Shown piece after piece: positions 32,499 to 44,045 of a DNA stretch of 64,000 bases. Origin of the DNA: Leptoclinus maculatus. Its lineage: Eukaryota > Chordata > Actinopteri > Perciformes > Stichaeidae. The translations under genes were made by a program, and so were the position numbers. Numbering within the stretch: the stretch's first letter is position 1; the number at the start of each line of letters is the position of its first letter. The notes below the pieces were generated by a model. That model searched no databases. It was not told where the DNA came from and saw only the letters and a list, made by a program, of their open reading frames with translations. The stretch is from NCBI GenBank assembly GCA_032191485.1, contig JAVDOI010000005.1, positions 1,820,001 to 1,884,000 of the forward strand. Direction: 5' to 3'.

Positions 32499-33115
32499 TA
32501 GGTGTGTAACAATACACATATTTTTATTGAACCGTTCTGTACGAGGCTTTCGGTTCGGTAGGCATTACGAACCGAACAATACGTTTGAATAACACTATTG
32601 CAGTTGGAAAATGCAGAAGCTTAAATTGTGGGAAATATAATGCGCTCATAAAGGCAAACCACCTGACGTAAAAGACAACGTGCTGTCTGACACGCCCACC
32701 ACGGAAGAACATTCTACTCTGTTGAGGCACGTGTGTTCTGAGAGGCACGCTACGCTAAACTAGCTTAGCAGGAAAACCAACAGCAGCACACGCTACAAAC
32801 TCTCCCTACAGCGTTTAGCTACTCCCTACTGATTCAAACAGGGCAAACTGTATATTTATAGCTGCGGATATGAGACCCTACTCAGGAGCGGAAAACCAGG
32901 CTGTACGAACATGCTTAATGTTATTGAGGCCCGTGACACTACTTCACGAGCCCATTTCTCCAGACCATAAGTTACGGAAAACTAAAGCCCAAACAGAGAA
33001 TCAAATGTCTGAAGTTCCCACTGTTCCTGTGACAACAGACAGCCGGACGTCACGGACTACACAGAAGCTACCTGACTGTAACGACACATAATCTCACTAC
33101 TGAATGGGAGGAGCC
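32499..33115 (+). mobile_element. hAT-G 5' fragment with transposase remnant
   Basis: The left end 'taggtgtgtaacaatacaca' and the following 'gaaccgttctgtacgaggc' are the 5' end of a widespread fish hAT. At about 32995-33115 the peptide 'VPVTTDSRTSRTTQ' runs on in the next frame as 'LTVTTHNLTTEWEE', the first catalytic block of a ZBED1-like hAT transposase with one frameshift. The right end is not found. Confidence 0.7.
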
Positions 33116-33828
33116 ATGTTCTTCAGACACGCCCCCTTGAGTCTCACCAGCGAGGATTTGGCATGGACATGTTTTTTCCAAATCCTCCAGTCCACGTTAT
33201 AGCGTGTAGCTAGCTCCTTCATTAGCTCGATCGTGTAGCTTGTCCCCATCTATCTATCCATCTAGTGTGTGTGTGGAGGAAGAAAGAACAAAAGGAGTTA
33301 GAACTTTACTTAGTAATGACTGTTCAATATTTTTTTTTACAGAGAGGATTCACAGCTGCCAGGGTGCAGTGCACTACCACCCCAGCCAATAAAGAAGTAA
33401 AGTGACAGTCCCTCTACTGGTGAGAGTAAAGTGATACCTACTCAAAAAACGATATTACAAAATTTGGTTTTAGACATTTATTATACATTTATCTACTATT
33501 TTATTCATATATTCCACTACTTGTGTGAACCTAAGACTTTGCTAAACCAATTTCAAGCACCAAAACAATTCATCCACATTAGTAAAGTAGAGATTTGAAG
33601 AATAAAAAAAAAATTGGACTTCCAACTTTTCAGCTTTAGGGCCAAATTATCGCTTTACCCTTAGGACACTTGGTGCCTCATTATATAGATAGCTGAGATT
33701 GTTCTGCACATTTTGATATAAGACAGGGGTATGTATCATATATGAAAGTGCCTTAAAAGGTGAGTTTAAGAAAACATTTAAAAATCGAGAAAATTACCAT
33801 GACCCCAAAGAGTTAACTAACAGGAGCC
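33116..33828. other. No gene seen
   Basis: There are short repeats 'catctatctatccatcta' near 33245 but no coding sequence or terminal repeats that I can support. Confidence 0.4.
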
Positions 33829-34079
33829 TCAGTAGCGAGTGGAAGAACCATACACAGCCACAACAGCCTGGCACCTCCTCCTCATGCTGGTCACCAGCCC
33901 GGTCACACACTGCTGTGGGATGGCATCCCATTCTTCAAAAAGCATTTGTCGCAAGTCAGCCAACGTGGTTGTGTTGGTCACTCTGGCACGAACAGCACGC
34001 TCAAGCTGATCCCACAAGTGTTCAATGGGGTTCAGGTCAGGACTGCTGGCAGGTCATTCCATCCTCTACTCCCAAATTC
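33829..34079 (-). pseudogene. Tc1/mariner transposase C-terminal fragment
   Basis: The minus strand reads 'SPDLNPIEHLWDQLERAVRA', containing the third acidic residue of the DD34E triad (Glu codon complement at 34021-34023), then 'LRQMLFEEWDAIPQQ' and the usual end 'MRRRCQAVVAVYGSSTRY' before a stop near 33829. A stop lies five codons before SPDL. The first two Asp residues and both terminal repeats are missing, so the copy is dead. Confidence 0.9.
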
Positions 34080-35624
34080 TGGAGGGAGGTAGTCTGATAA
34101 ACCCCGCTCTGTTAGCATTGGCAGAGAAGATTTGGCAAATTTCTCAGCATACTCAGCTCTGCTGCTCATCCCACAAATGCATGTTCCTTACAAATGTGGC
34201 ACCATTTAAAAGGGAAATAAACAGGCTTTCCAACGTTATAAGATGTATTGCCAAGCATTGTTACAACAAAGAAATAATCTACCAAACACAAATGTCCTTA
34301 CTTTTTGTGCTATGTTTATATACACACACGCAACGGCTATTTAGCTTGAGAGCCCTTTATGGAATATAAAATAATTAGTATATACTGTTTATTCCCTCTG
34401 TCTAAGGTGATTTTTCTCATGTCCCTTCATTGTGTAAATTTGTAGCTTGGATTTTTATATTTGTAACAAGGGGTCTTGGACCACTTGAGACCCCCTGAAA
34501 GCTTCAGTTGCAAAATTTCAGGGGGGTCTCTAAACTCATAAGACAATTATTCAATTGCAGTCACTTGTAATTGTCACTCAAATTTATTTTAATAGAATAC
34601 TAATGCCCAGGAGTTTATTATTCAAACTGCAAAACATTTATTCACATACATTACTGGTGAGTGCTAGGTTGCGCAACTTATTTTTACGTCTGGTTGTGGA
34701 CATAAACTAACCCCTTGTGGACAAATTTGATCCAGTTCCTTTCGGGAGAACCTGGATTAAAGCAGGACAGTAGGCTTGTTAGTGATGAGCCAGTCCTGTG
34801 CAGAATCGATCACCGGCGATCGGCGCACAATGCCGGCTAGATTTGTGTCCGGCTTGCTCTTACGTCATGAACACGTGGCCAACAATTGCCTCACGAGATT
34901 GAGACGGCCGCAGATTTTATAGCCAAGCAACCGCATTTGCCTTCAACCGACTGCATGATCCAGGGCATGATGGGAAACGCCTGGCTGTCACCATCATTCA
35001 TGGATCAATGTATTTTTAGGAGGTTTGGCTTGAGGAAAGCAGTTCAACACACGTAGTTTGGTTCAATGTATCCTCATACAATGGTTAGTATGTAATCTTC
35101 AGAAAAGTTACTCCTCATTTTAGTGCGTTTTCTACGAAAGCCAGCAACGTGTTAATTTACAGCCCATTATTTAACCAGCCTATTTAGCTTATGTTAAAGC
35201 ATGGAAGATACTACAGCTGGTGTGTTTGTTTTAAGAAAAAGAATGGCCTGATCAAATTTCTGTCATGGATGTGAACATGGGGCTTTTGAAAAGATTCAGC
35301 AGTGATAGTCGGACCACAACTGTGATGTAGCAAAGCAGACATGGCTGTCATCCTGACTTCTGCCATCCAAAAGTATTCTTAGTAACAACCTGATAACATT
35401 AGTTCAATCAGGTAACAATGAGATAATTCAAACAAGGCTCCAAGAGTTAAAAAACTAATTTATTTGACATCGCCGACAGTGGAAATGTTGAAGAAATGAG
35501 AGGAGTCTTTTCTGATTAGATCCCATCATGACGTCATCGTTTTAAGGGGGTAGTGAGCTGAACAGGAATATGCCTCTAAAAGATAAAATGCCAAATCAGA
35601 AAATAAAATATTTTCATTTGTTTC
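34080..35624. other. No gene; short palindrome and an old repeat
   Basis: A hairpin is formed by 'gagaccccctgaaa' (34484-34497) and 'tttcaggggggtctc' (34517-34531). The section 35060-35160 repeats 310-400. Nothing else could be assigned. Confidence 0.45.
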
Positions 35625-36020
35625 TGTCACAGGGTATGGTGGAGGACTCAAATGCAGACCAGGCAGAGTAGCGTGAAGCAGGTATTTATTTAACAAAATA
35701 GGAATTGTTACCAGCACAACAGGGAGTCCAAGCAAGAGACGAGAGACGAGGGGGTAAATCCAGCAGGAACAGGGGCTGGGAACAGGACGAGCAAACACAA
35801 GCAGGTAGACATGAAGTAATGATCTGGCGAGGTGTGACTGAGAGGCAGGAGTTTAAATAGTGACTGAAACAGGTGAGCAGGTGAGAGTAGTGAGCTTGAT
35901 GAGGTGAGAGTGGCAGGCAGGTGCGCTGAATGAGGGAGTGCTTGATTAGTAAACAGAGACAGGTGAAGGAAGTGGCTACAAAAAGACACAGAACACAGGA
36001 GGCAAAGCCTAATCGTGACA
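35625..36020 (-). mobile_element. Solo LTR, TGTCAC type, perfect 5-bp TSD
   Basis: It runs from TGTCACAG to CGTGACA with GTTTC on both sides (35620-35624 and 36021-36025). A minus-strand polyadenylation-like signal lies near 35688. It belongs to the same loose group as the LTRs at 17096, 60807 and 63540. The overlapping Ser/Leu/Cys-rich open frames in it are not genes. Confidence 0.9.
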
Positions 36021-36025
36021 GTTTC

Positions 36026-37161
36026 ACTCGTTCCTGGATACATGTTATTGTTTATCAACCTTAGCTCTAACTCATGTGCTATTTTGTATTCATGCTCTAA
36101 GGATATTCATCCAACCGGATTAACAGCACTGCAGAGCTGAGGACAGAAGCAAAGAATAATACTATTAATGGCTCAGTTCACACATTACTCTCCACATGCC
36201 TGTTATAATCACATTTGATTGGGCAAATTAGAACAAATGAAACAGCACTGATGAGGTGTTTCATGCGCATTCAGTGTGGAGCCACGGGCATGCAGGCAGA
36301 GCTTTGTGTCCTGAGTTCTCTCCTTCCCGCCAAGGTGCAGAGGGACATTCTAAATCATTCAGCTGACTCACAATGGGTGGCTACCTGTGGCCTTTAGTTA
36401 TGACCCCATTCAGTCAGCCCGACTTCCTGCCAGCACCGCTTCCATTTCTTCTGCTCACAGAACCGCAAAAGAACCACAACAGCTCCTAATCATTACTGTT
36501 TTGCTGTTTCTGCTATCTGCTGAGAAGATTACGTCTTTCAAACCAGACAGGAAAAAAGTAAAGTGCATCCATGAATAGACACCAGAGAGGAAAAATAAGA
36601 ACATGACAGAGTAACTATACGTTATACAATTACTGTACACAATGAAATGTTTCTGAATATCTCTAGCCAGAGAACGACATAGAATGGAATAACTATTCTA
36701 TGTAAAAATACTCAAGGAACTAAGCACTGAATATTTTATTAATCTACATAACATACCAACTGATCATACGTCCTTCACTGTAAAAGAAAGAAGGCATGAA
36801 CTTAACTTAATAGTTTAAATTTTTTCCAAATTAGAAGCATATACATATAAATTACAGTCAATTCAGAACACTGCTGTAGGATTAAAAGCAGTCTGTAATT
36901 TTATTTTACAGTAAAAATAACTGAAATCCATGTGTGCATGTGGCTGTAAAAATAAATAATTTTATGCATTTGTTGTAAATTCAAAGTAATAATTACGTAA
37001 TAATTTCTTTTTAACAATATTTTTTTGTCAAATTACCCAAAATAGTGTGATAAGATAATCACTAAACCTATGATGCTTATTGTAACTGAACTAATTTGCC
37101 ATTAAATAGTAAATCAATTGTTAAAGTCACATTATCACAAAACAATTAGCCAATCAGCCAG
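36026..37161. other. No gene or classified repeat seen
   Basis: AT-rich sequence with short open frames only. It may be unmodified intergenic DNA. Confidence 0.45.
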
Positions 37162-38133
37162 TGCTGATGGTGCGAATTCATCTCGCCGCAAATTCGCGTC
37201 CATCACGCCGCCGGTCTCGCCGGGGACCATTTGTGTTCATTCGCGTGAATCGCGCTGGAGAGGGGGCGGGGCTTATCGCCCTGAAAGCCGTTCAACTGTC
37301 CGCCATTAACCATGGAAAAAAATAACCTCCATTTCTGCTTAGTACGTGTTGTGGAAGTCCCAGATATCACGGGAAACTAAACGCTGTCATGTCTGGGTTA
37401 ATAACATCATCCGGAGCAGCTCCGTGTATTTTATCGAGCTGTATTCATTGTGTCTAGCAAGCCACACGTCCGCTGTTTACTACGGCTGTATGAGCCCCAA
37501 ATAAACTGATTTGGCTGTGATTTAACTGCAATAAACCGACAAAAAGGGAAATAACTACCTAATGATGCCGATTTGTCTGAATTCATGTTTTGTTAGTTCT
37601 CTCCGCAAGACGACAAGCAAATAACTTTTAAAATACTTGTTTTCTCAATGGAGCTCGGATGGATCGGTGCTAGGCTACGCTAACATGGTAGCAGCTCCAT
37701 CAACACTCACAATAACGTCATCTAGACGTAAATACGGCAGCGTCTTTTTCATTGTTTGTACCATCTGGTTTACACACACACACATTTATACACATAGTTT
37801 GGTCCGGTCTCTACTGATACGAGGTATCGTAGAGCTCCGGGTGAACACAGACGGCTCCGGTATTTATTTCCTGATTCAGCAACGGCAGGACGTTACTGAT
37901 GACAGGGAGAGGGTCTCAACGCTGATAGGCTATTTTTTCGCAGAAGTTCAAATATTTCAACTTCGCCGTTTTGGCGTTTGACGCGATTCGCGTCCATCGC
38001 GCCGCAAATCCGCGTCCATCGCGCTGCGCCATCGCAGATTCGCGTCACTCCAGTCTCATCACGTCTGTGCATAGACTTTGTATGTAATCTAGACGCGCGA
38101 ATAATTCGCGCCGCGTTTGGTGTGAACGCAGCA
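37162..38133 (-). mobile_element. PIF/Harbinger-like non-autonomous element (copy 2)
   Basis: Read in reverse it follows 42330-43340 almost throughout. The right end 'ggtgtgaacgcagca' is followed by TAA. The left terminal repeat is reduced to 'tgctgatggtgcgaattc', so about 15 bases are lost. The conserved small ORF (complement of 37431-37586) is present with one in-frame 6-base deletion. Confidence 0.8.
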
Positions 38134-38246
38134 TAAGGGTAAGTGTGGTGGGTTCGATGTTGTGTCAACAAAGGGTCTGCACATATCGGGCTCCACCCAC
38201 GGTACCGTTAGAGTCCAGTACAGAAAAGAGCCTGTGTAAATTAAAA

Positions 38247-38457
38247 CGTAGGTTATGATATTGTAACCCTAGTTCTATAAGCACAGTCGGAGCCCTCTAC
38301 CATGGTGGCCCTGTAGCTCCTATGTCATTCACTAAAGAGGGTGTAGGATGACAGGCAGCTGTGTTTGCTGCCTCGAATACTTTGGGGTTCTACCCATGCT
38401 TGTGATTGGAACCTCGCCTGTGCTTGTAGAGCTAGGGTAACAATACTTTAACCTTCG
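38247..38457. mobile_element. MITE with about 40-bp terminal inverted repeats
   Basis: The left 'gtaaccctagttctataagc' with its preceding bases pairs with the right 'gcttgtagagctagggtaac', the complement of the same sequence with a few changes. The element is 211 bp and non-coding. A TSD was not clear, so the superfamily is not assigned. Confidence 0.75.
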
Positions 38458-39189
38458 TTCTTCCTGCATCCAGTGATGTGGCAGTGACATGCTTGGTGGT
38501 GAGGAAGTGCTTTACTTCGGCTTTTGTAGCTGTTTGAACAAAACAGTTTACTGTTCAGGAAAATGACTTAAACACATTAATACTTCAATATAGATAGTGT
38601 CTATTAAGATATTCACAGAGAAGTGCATATTGTGATGTGCTCACAGAGACTGAAGATCTGGTTACTTTTGAAAGGGGACCGAATTAATACCACTGGGGTC
38701 GGAAAACAGCTTTAAAGCAGATATGATATCCTCAATAAAATGTTGGTGAAATAAATTCAGATTGTGCTGCTCACTGTGTTGAGCAGTAACATTACAAAAA
38801 ATCAAACAGCAATATCTCTTTCCAGAAACTAGAGACATCCCAAGCCTCATTACAGGGCTAATCCATGCATATTATAATGATTCAGTATCCGCTAAAAAGT
38901 AATTTTCTTTACCCTACTCTTATGCGTTTGTCTACCTCAGCCTGCTAGTGTTGAAGCACTGCTCTCCTTCACAGCCCATTTCACTGCATAATAAATTGAA
39001 AATTAGAGCGTGTAAATCAGGCGTCACTAATAGGCAGACCGCGGTCCAGATCCGGACCCAGTTCACCATTGTATCTGGACCCTGGATCTACAACCGCTAG
39101 ATAATTGAGAATCATTACATTTTGACGGAGCACTTCTATTTTAACCGGCGCAGCTTTTCTAGCCTTTACGTCACTCGTTCAGTGGTCCA
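38458..39189. other. No gene seen
   Basis: No coding sequence. The region from 39020 has 'cagaccgcggtccagatccg', which may begin an old element that continues into 39190. Confidence 0.4.
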
Positions 39190-40340
39190 GGAAACACACC
39201 GACCAATTACATGCATATTAAATCACACCACGTGATGCTGCTTAGTCAATCAAATATGTGTATTCCGACAAGTCCCGAATCTAAGAGCCCAATGTGATCA
39301 GAATCATAACACATGAAGTGTGTCTCAAGACGATCTTTAGTTTGACGTATTCGTATTCTTTGACGTGCCAGTGGCACCGAGGTAGCCTGCTAAGTACATC
39401 TGCATTAACGTGCGCCGTGATTGGTCAGTGGGCAAGCGCGTGACTAATGGGAAATTTAAGGAAGCTGGCAGAAGTTAGTTGGAATAGTAAGAGTTCAAAT
39501 TGAAAGATATGGAAGAAATTATAACTTTTTTAGGGTTTTGCTTGGTGTAGTTTATTTATTTGTATGAACGGTGTTCCTGGCTGACAGCGTCGCACATTTT
39601 TATGGCGTTTCATTTTAACTGAGCATCTTGGTGCTTGGAGCTACGCTACGCTAACCTGAGGACGCCATAGCACGGCAGGACACTACGGTGCTTTTGAAAA
39701 CTTTTGGAGAAACCCGAGCAGATCTACAGATTAACGAACATGTTCGAAGGGAAACGGAGCTCCACAACCGCGGTCCGCCCCCGGGTCGGCGCCGGACCAA
39801 CTGAGCATCTTGGTGCTTGGAGCTACGCTACGCTAACCTGAGGACGCCATAGCACGGCAGGACAGTACGGTGCTTTTGAAAACTTTTGGAGAAACCCGAG
39901 CGGATCTACAGATTAACGAACACATTCGCAGGGAAACGGAGCTCCACAACCGCATTCCGCCCGCTGCCGGTCTGCGCCGGAGGTGGGATCCCGGCCCCGC
40001 TGCGAACTGGCCGCCGCAAACCGGCGAAATACAACTGGGGAGGCTCGACTGTCATCACTGGCGTCCATGAATCGAGAAGGACTTCTTACTGGAACTGAAA
40101 CGATGTACTGGGATTAAACTCTTTTTCAACAAAGAAAGGAGGATGGAGTTTGTCTTTAAGTGAACAGCATTCGGTAAGTGACAAACTGCGTTTGTTTTTT
40201 TACATCTGCAGTAACGTTACTACTGTTCATTTGTCTATCGTGTCGTTTTCATGAATAATATTTGAATGGCTCGTGCTCTGTGGTGGAATGCGTGGATCCA
40301 CTTTTTTTGCTGGATTGATGTGTCATGCTTTGTTGTCATA
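39190..40340 (+). mobile_element. hAT-B-related element, left part (copy 3)
   Basis: The start repeats 781-870. From 39340 it follows hAT-B copy 2 ('attctttgacgtg', 'gtgattggtcagtgggc'). From 40025 to about 40330 it follows the transposase end and 3' region ('aatacaactggggaggctcg', 'gaaaggaggatgga', 'ggtggaatgcgtg'). Its right end lies 6.8 kb away at 47171-47293, so a block of later insertions splits it. Confidence 0.7.
39617..39980 (+). repeat. 182-bp tandem duplication
   Basis: Two adjacent units, 39617-39798 and 39799-39980, share 'actgagcatcttggtgcttg', 'gctacgctacgctaacctga', 'cggtgcttttgaaaactttt' and 'gattaacgaaca'. They differ at scattered bases and more at the GC-rich end. The second unit has an open frame that runs into the transposase-end region. 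The duplication is absent from the other hAT-B copies. Confidence 0.9.
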
Positions 40341-40433
40341 TGAATATATGTGACTGGTTCTTATGACTTTGTTGTTGTCATTGTGTTAATTACGTTGATT
40401 TGACTATTGTGAGGAATTTAACCTTCTGGTCCC

Positions 40434-41395
40434 TGACCCGTTTCGCGTTCATTTGGCCGCGTCACGCATCAGAAATAGCCCCTCACAAGTAGTTTCTCAA
40501 CCGTCCACGTTAAAGCTAGGTACTTAGCAACAATAGCATCATCAAACCATGTCCTTAAACTCCATTTTGACCGCTGATTCAGCTCATTCTGTACCATTTC
40601 CGTTCTAATAAAGTTGTGAAATAAAAAAAGGGGGGTCAAATAATCTGGGGGGCAACATTCCAGCGAGGCAGTCTCGCGACTTTTACGCGCCGGGTCCTCG
40701 GCGTAGATCGGAAAGACTTCCTGGTAAATCTGTTAACGCCATTCGATTGGCCACATCCAGACACGTACACAGAGCAAAAAATTACGAAAATCGACCAACC
40801 AGGGGCTCTACAGCTGTCCAATACACAACCGCTATTGCGCAATTCTCCCGTAGGTCGCCAGCCTGGAGAGGCTTTGGAGACGGTTCCAGCTCTCCAAAAT
40901 GATTTCTAACTGGTGTATGTGATAGATTGTGCATGTAGAAGGATAAAGTAAGTTAAATATATAGTTATTTAGGTTGTAAAAGTACAATGGAACAGCTGGA
41001 GAGGCCGTTTCTCACATGACGACCTCTCGTGACCTTGCGTAACATTTATGTCTCTAATTCTGGCATACTTCACTCAATTCACTCTAATTCTTTTTCTATT
41101 CACTACTGCTGTCGTTTGTTATGATGGTGGGTGCTTTTTAGGCTTTGAATAGCCTCATTTAATATAGTATTATGAATAATAGTGCTTTTTCACCATACGA
41201 ATTTGACATTTTCAAAGTGGAGCTGTGTTCCATCTTCATGAACTATTAACCACTAACATATACATAATATTTACTCTATTCATATGAGCAAACCATTCTT
41301 AGTGTTAATAATCCCTTGGGATTATTAAAAAAGAGTGTGGGGCCCCTTTGAGTATGGGTATAGTATTTTCGAGAATCAGCCAAAAAACAGCCAGT
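40434..41395 (-). repeat. Family C copy 2, reverse orientation
   Basis: In reverse it matches 6846-7887 and 62191-63240: 'cctttgagtatgggtatagt', 'ttttcaaagtggagctgtgt', 'gatagattgtgcatgtagaa' and 'cgcatcagaaata'. The terminal hairpin part of the family is missing at 40434. Confidence 0.75.
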
Positions 41396-41559
41396 TCTTA
41401 AAAGGTTTTAAGTCTTAAAGCGCTCAAAATTATGGATATTATGTGATACAGTGAATTTACTTGTAGGAGTCTGGTCATTTCATGCATTAAGTGTCTGTGA
41501 GAGGGTGTTGGAAAGTGGCTGCTTGAGGTGTTTGAGTAGAACAACTCCCTGCCCTCCCT

Positions 41560-41906
41560 GGCTTATTGGACTTCAGCCAATCGTGGGAGCTGATCGATAG
41601 GCTCAGGAATGTAACTTTTGGGGAACAAAGAACTGTAAATCCCTTGAGAGATTCAGACTTCCTCCGCACCATGGGACAGACAGACCATTCTGTCCTGTGG
41701 TGTGAATGGGGCCTCATATTTCATGGAATATTATGTTTGTTTTACTATTGATAGTTAATTTAGTTTGCATTTGTTATTAAATACTTGTTTTACTTTTAAA
41801 ACCGGATTCAGTAACTTTTTGGGTGCGCCTGCACAGTAAGAAGTAAATAGAGAACCAGGCCAGCCCTGCGGCCTTGCAGTTTCATCAGAAAATTCTACCC
41901 TTAACA
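41560..41906 (+). mobile_element. Diverged LTR-A-like LTR, 3' part
   Basis: From 'tattgatagttaattt' (41745) to the end 'cccttaaca' (41906) it follows LTR-A. The upstream part (41560-41745) instead resembles the reverse-strand LTR at 51940-52210 ('cagccaat', 'gagctgat', 'catggaatatta'). It is therefore a second LTR subfamily. It joins the LINE ORF1 directly. No TSD or 5' end was found. Confidence 0.65.
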
Positions 41907-42310
41907 CTACACTATGTCTAGATCTATCTAAGACTAACGGTGTTGTTGGAACCAGTGCTGGGGGAAACATACAAGCTATAAAGACTAAACTGGTGAGTGT
42001 ATTTGCTACAAAATTCTCGTCCGGCTTGGACTCTGACACACTGGCAATGTATCTAAAAGAAAAACTCTGCCGCGATGTAACCTGTCAAAAGATAGACACT
42101 GCTTCAAGTCGGTTTAGCTCCTTCAAAATGGCCGCCGAGTGCAATGAGGTAGGAGAAATGTATGAGCCACAGCTTTGGCCAGAAGGGACTTTTGTACGGC
42201 GTTTCTATGAAGCCCGCAAGGCTGCGGCTGTGGGGTCACTGGGTGTAAAAACACCTGTTGCTGGAAGGAACATGCCTGAGGCTGGGACATCTGCTGCCAT
42301 GCAGATCTGA
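41906..42310 (+). pseudogene. LINE ORF1, 5'-truncated
   Basis: An open frame without its start codon runs from the LTR junction to TGA at 42308-42310. It contains 'DTLAMYLKEKL', 'SSRFSSFKMAAECNEV' and 'PQLWPEGTFVRRFYEARK'. The last block is a conserved feature of ORF1 proteins in several fish and invertebrate APE-type LINEs. ORF2 starts 9 bases downstream (ATG 42320). The upstream half was lost or replaced when the LTR arrived. Confidence 0.7.
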
Positions 42311-42319
42311 TCGTGAAAT

Positions 42320-42329
42320 ATGAGTATTA
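42320..42329 (+). pseudogene. Start of LINE ORF2, cut at codon 3
   Basis: ATG AGT AT plus TA is the beginning of ORF2. The Harbinger-like element follows at 42330. The reading frame resumes after the second TTA at 43341-43343. Removing the element and one TTA gives an uninterrupted start into the endonuclease domain. Confidence 0.8.
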
Positions 42330-43340
42330 TGCTGCGTTCACACCAAACGCGAATACGCGTCGAGATTACATACAAAGTCTATGCACAGACGCGATGAGAC
42401 TGGAGCGACGCGAATCTGCGTTTGTGCGGCGCGATGGACGCGAATTTGCGGCGCGATGGTTGCGAAATCGCGTCAAACGCCAAAACGCCAAAGTTGAAAT
42501 ATTTGAACTTCTGCGACAAAATCGCGTGACGCTGTGGCGCGATAGCCTATCAGCGTTGAGATGTTTCCCCTGTCATCACTGACTTCCTGCCGTTGCTGAA
42601 TCAGGAAATAAATACCGGAGCCGTCTGTGTTCACCCGGAGCTCTACGATACCTCGTATCAGTAGAGACCGGACCAAACTATGTGTATAAATGTGTGTGTG
42701 TGTAAACCAGATGGTACAAACAATGAAAAAGACGCTGCCGTATTTACGTCTCGATGACGTTATTGTGAGTGTTGATGGAGCTGCTACCATGTTATAATAG
42801 CCTAGCACCGATCCATCCGAGCTCCATTGAGAAAACAAGTATTTTAAAAGTTATTTGCTTGTCGTCTTGCGGAGAGAACTAACAAAACATGAATTCAGAC
42901 AAATCGGCATCATTAGGTAGTTATTTCGGAGTCCCTTCTTGTCGGTTTATTGCAGTTAAATCACAGCCAAATCAGTTTATTTGGGGCTCATACAGCCGTA
43001 GTAAACAGCGGACGTGTGGCTTGCTAGACACAGTGAATACATCTCGATACAATCCACGGAGCTCCTCTGGACAATGTTATGAACCCAGACATGACGGCGT
43101 TTAGTTTCCCGTGATATCTGGGACTTCCACAACAAGTACTAAGCAGAAATAGAGGTTATTTTTTCCATGGTTAATGGCGGACAGTTTAGGGATTTCAGAG
43201 CGATAAGCCCCGCCCCCTCTCGAGCGCGTCCAGCGCGATTCTCGCGAATGAACACAAATGGTCCCCAGTGAGACCGGCGTCGCGATGGACGCGAATTTGC
43301 GGCGCGATGAATTCTCGACGCGTTTGGTGTGAACGCGGCA
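42330..43340 (+). mobile_element. PIF/Harbinger-like non-autonomous element, complete (copy 3)
   Basis: It is 1011 bp long with ends TGCTGCGTTCACACCAAACG and the complement of TGCCGCGTTCACACCAAACG. It is flanked by TTA on both sides (42327-42329 and 43341-43343). A 3-bp TWA-type TSD fits PIF/Harbinger. No transposase or Myb-like ORF of full length is present. It carries a 71-codon small ORF at 42889-43104. It sits in the third codon of the LINE ORF2. Confidence 0.85.
42889..43104 (+). CDS. Small ORF conserved in all three Harbinger-like copies
   Basis: The frame starts 'MNSDKSASLGSYFGVP' and continues 'SQPNQFIWGSYSRSKQ' for 71 codons. The copies at 3566-3724 (52 codons) and complement of 37431-37586 (51 codons) keep the same start and frame, and the only indel between them is 6 bases. 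After about codon 50 the frames diverge. I do not recognise the protein. It may be the first exon of a protein of the autonomous parent element, or an accidental frame. No expression evidence can be given. Confidence 0.35.
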   Translation: MNSDKSASLGSYFGVPSCRFIAVKSQPNQFIWGSYSRSKQRTCGLLDTVNTSRYNPRSSSGQCYEPRHDGV

Positions 43341-44045
43341 TTAGAGTTGTGTCTTATAACTCGCGTGGCTTGCGCCTGGGACAGAGCGCTGGGGACAAAG
43401 CGCGACGCATTGTTATTGACACGCTCATGGAGAGCGCTGATATTTTGTGTATTCAAGACACGTTTTTAGCCAAACAAGACCTGGATAAACTTAACTCTGT
43501 CAATAATGATTTTCATGGGGCAGGGGAATCCACTAAGCAAGGGAATAGTGCGTGGCAGAATACCTGGGGGGGGTCGCCATTCTGTGGCATAACAAATATG
43601 ATCCACTGATCAGTGTGATTAGGCTAGAGGTGGACTGGTGCATAGCAATTAAAGTTGTACATAATAAGAATGTTTTTGTAATCTTAAATGTTTACACTCC
43701 TTATGAAAGTAATCAAAACAAGGATGAATACCTTCATAGGCTCGCTTTTTATAAGTTCTTTTATCAAAGAAAGTGCATATACAAGTATATTTGTTGTGGG
43801 GGATATGAACGCTGATATCTCAGATAATAACTCCCTGTTTGGTCAACACCTCATGCAATTTTGTCAAGATAGCAAGTTGGTTCTTTCCAGCAAAGTGCTG
43901 TTGCCAGTAAATAGCTACACATATACCAGTGAAGCATGGCATACAACCTCTTGGCTGGATCACTGTATATGTACAGCTGATGCTCATGACTGTCTCAAGG
44001 ATGTTGCAATCCTGTATGAGCTGGCTACAACAGATCACATACCTG
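43341..44045 (+). pseudogene. LINE ORF2 endonuclease domain (APE type)
   Basis: The plus strand encodes an apurinic-like endonuclease. It begins 'RVVSYNSRGLRLGQ', continues 'ADILCIQDTFLAKQDL', then 'VVGDMNADISD' (the GDFN-like block), 'TTSWLDHCICTADAH' (S-x-LD block) and 'ATTDHIPV' (the SDH block). Frameshifts lie at a G-run near 43565-43572 and at a T-run near 43747-43752. These are few changes, so the copy is moderately young. An LTR-A solo LTR cuts the gene immediately after the HIP residues at 44046. Confidence 0.88.

Noticed and set aside
35526..36058. Overlapping 90-116-codon open frames on the minus strand
   Set aside because: All lie in or over a solo LTR with a perfect TSD and have biased Leu/Ser/Cys/His composition. 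No protein family is recognisable.
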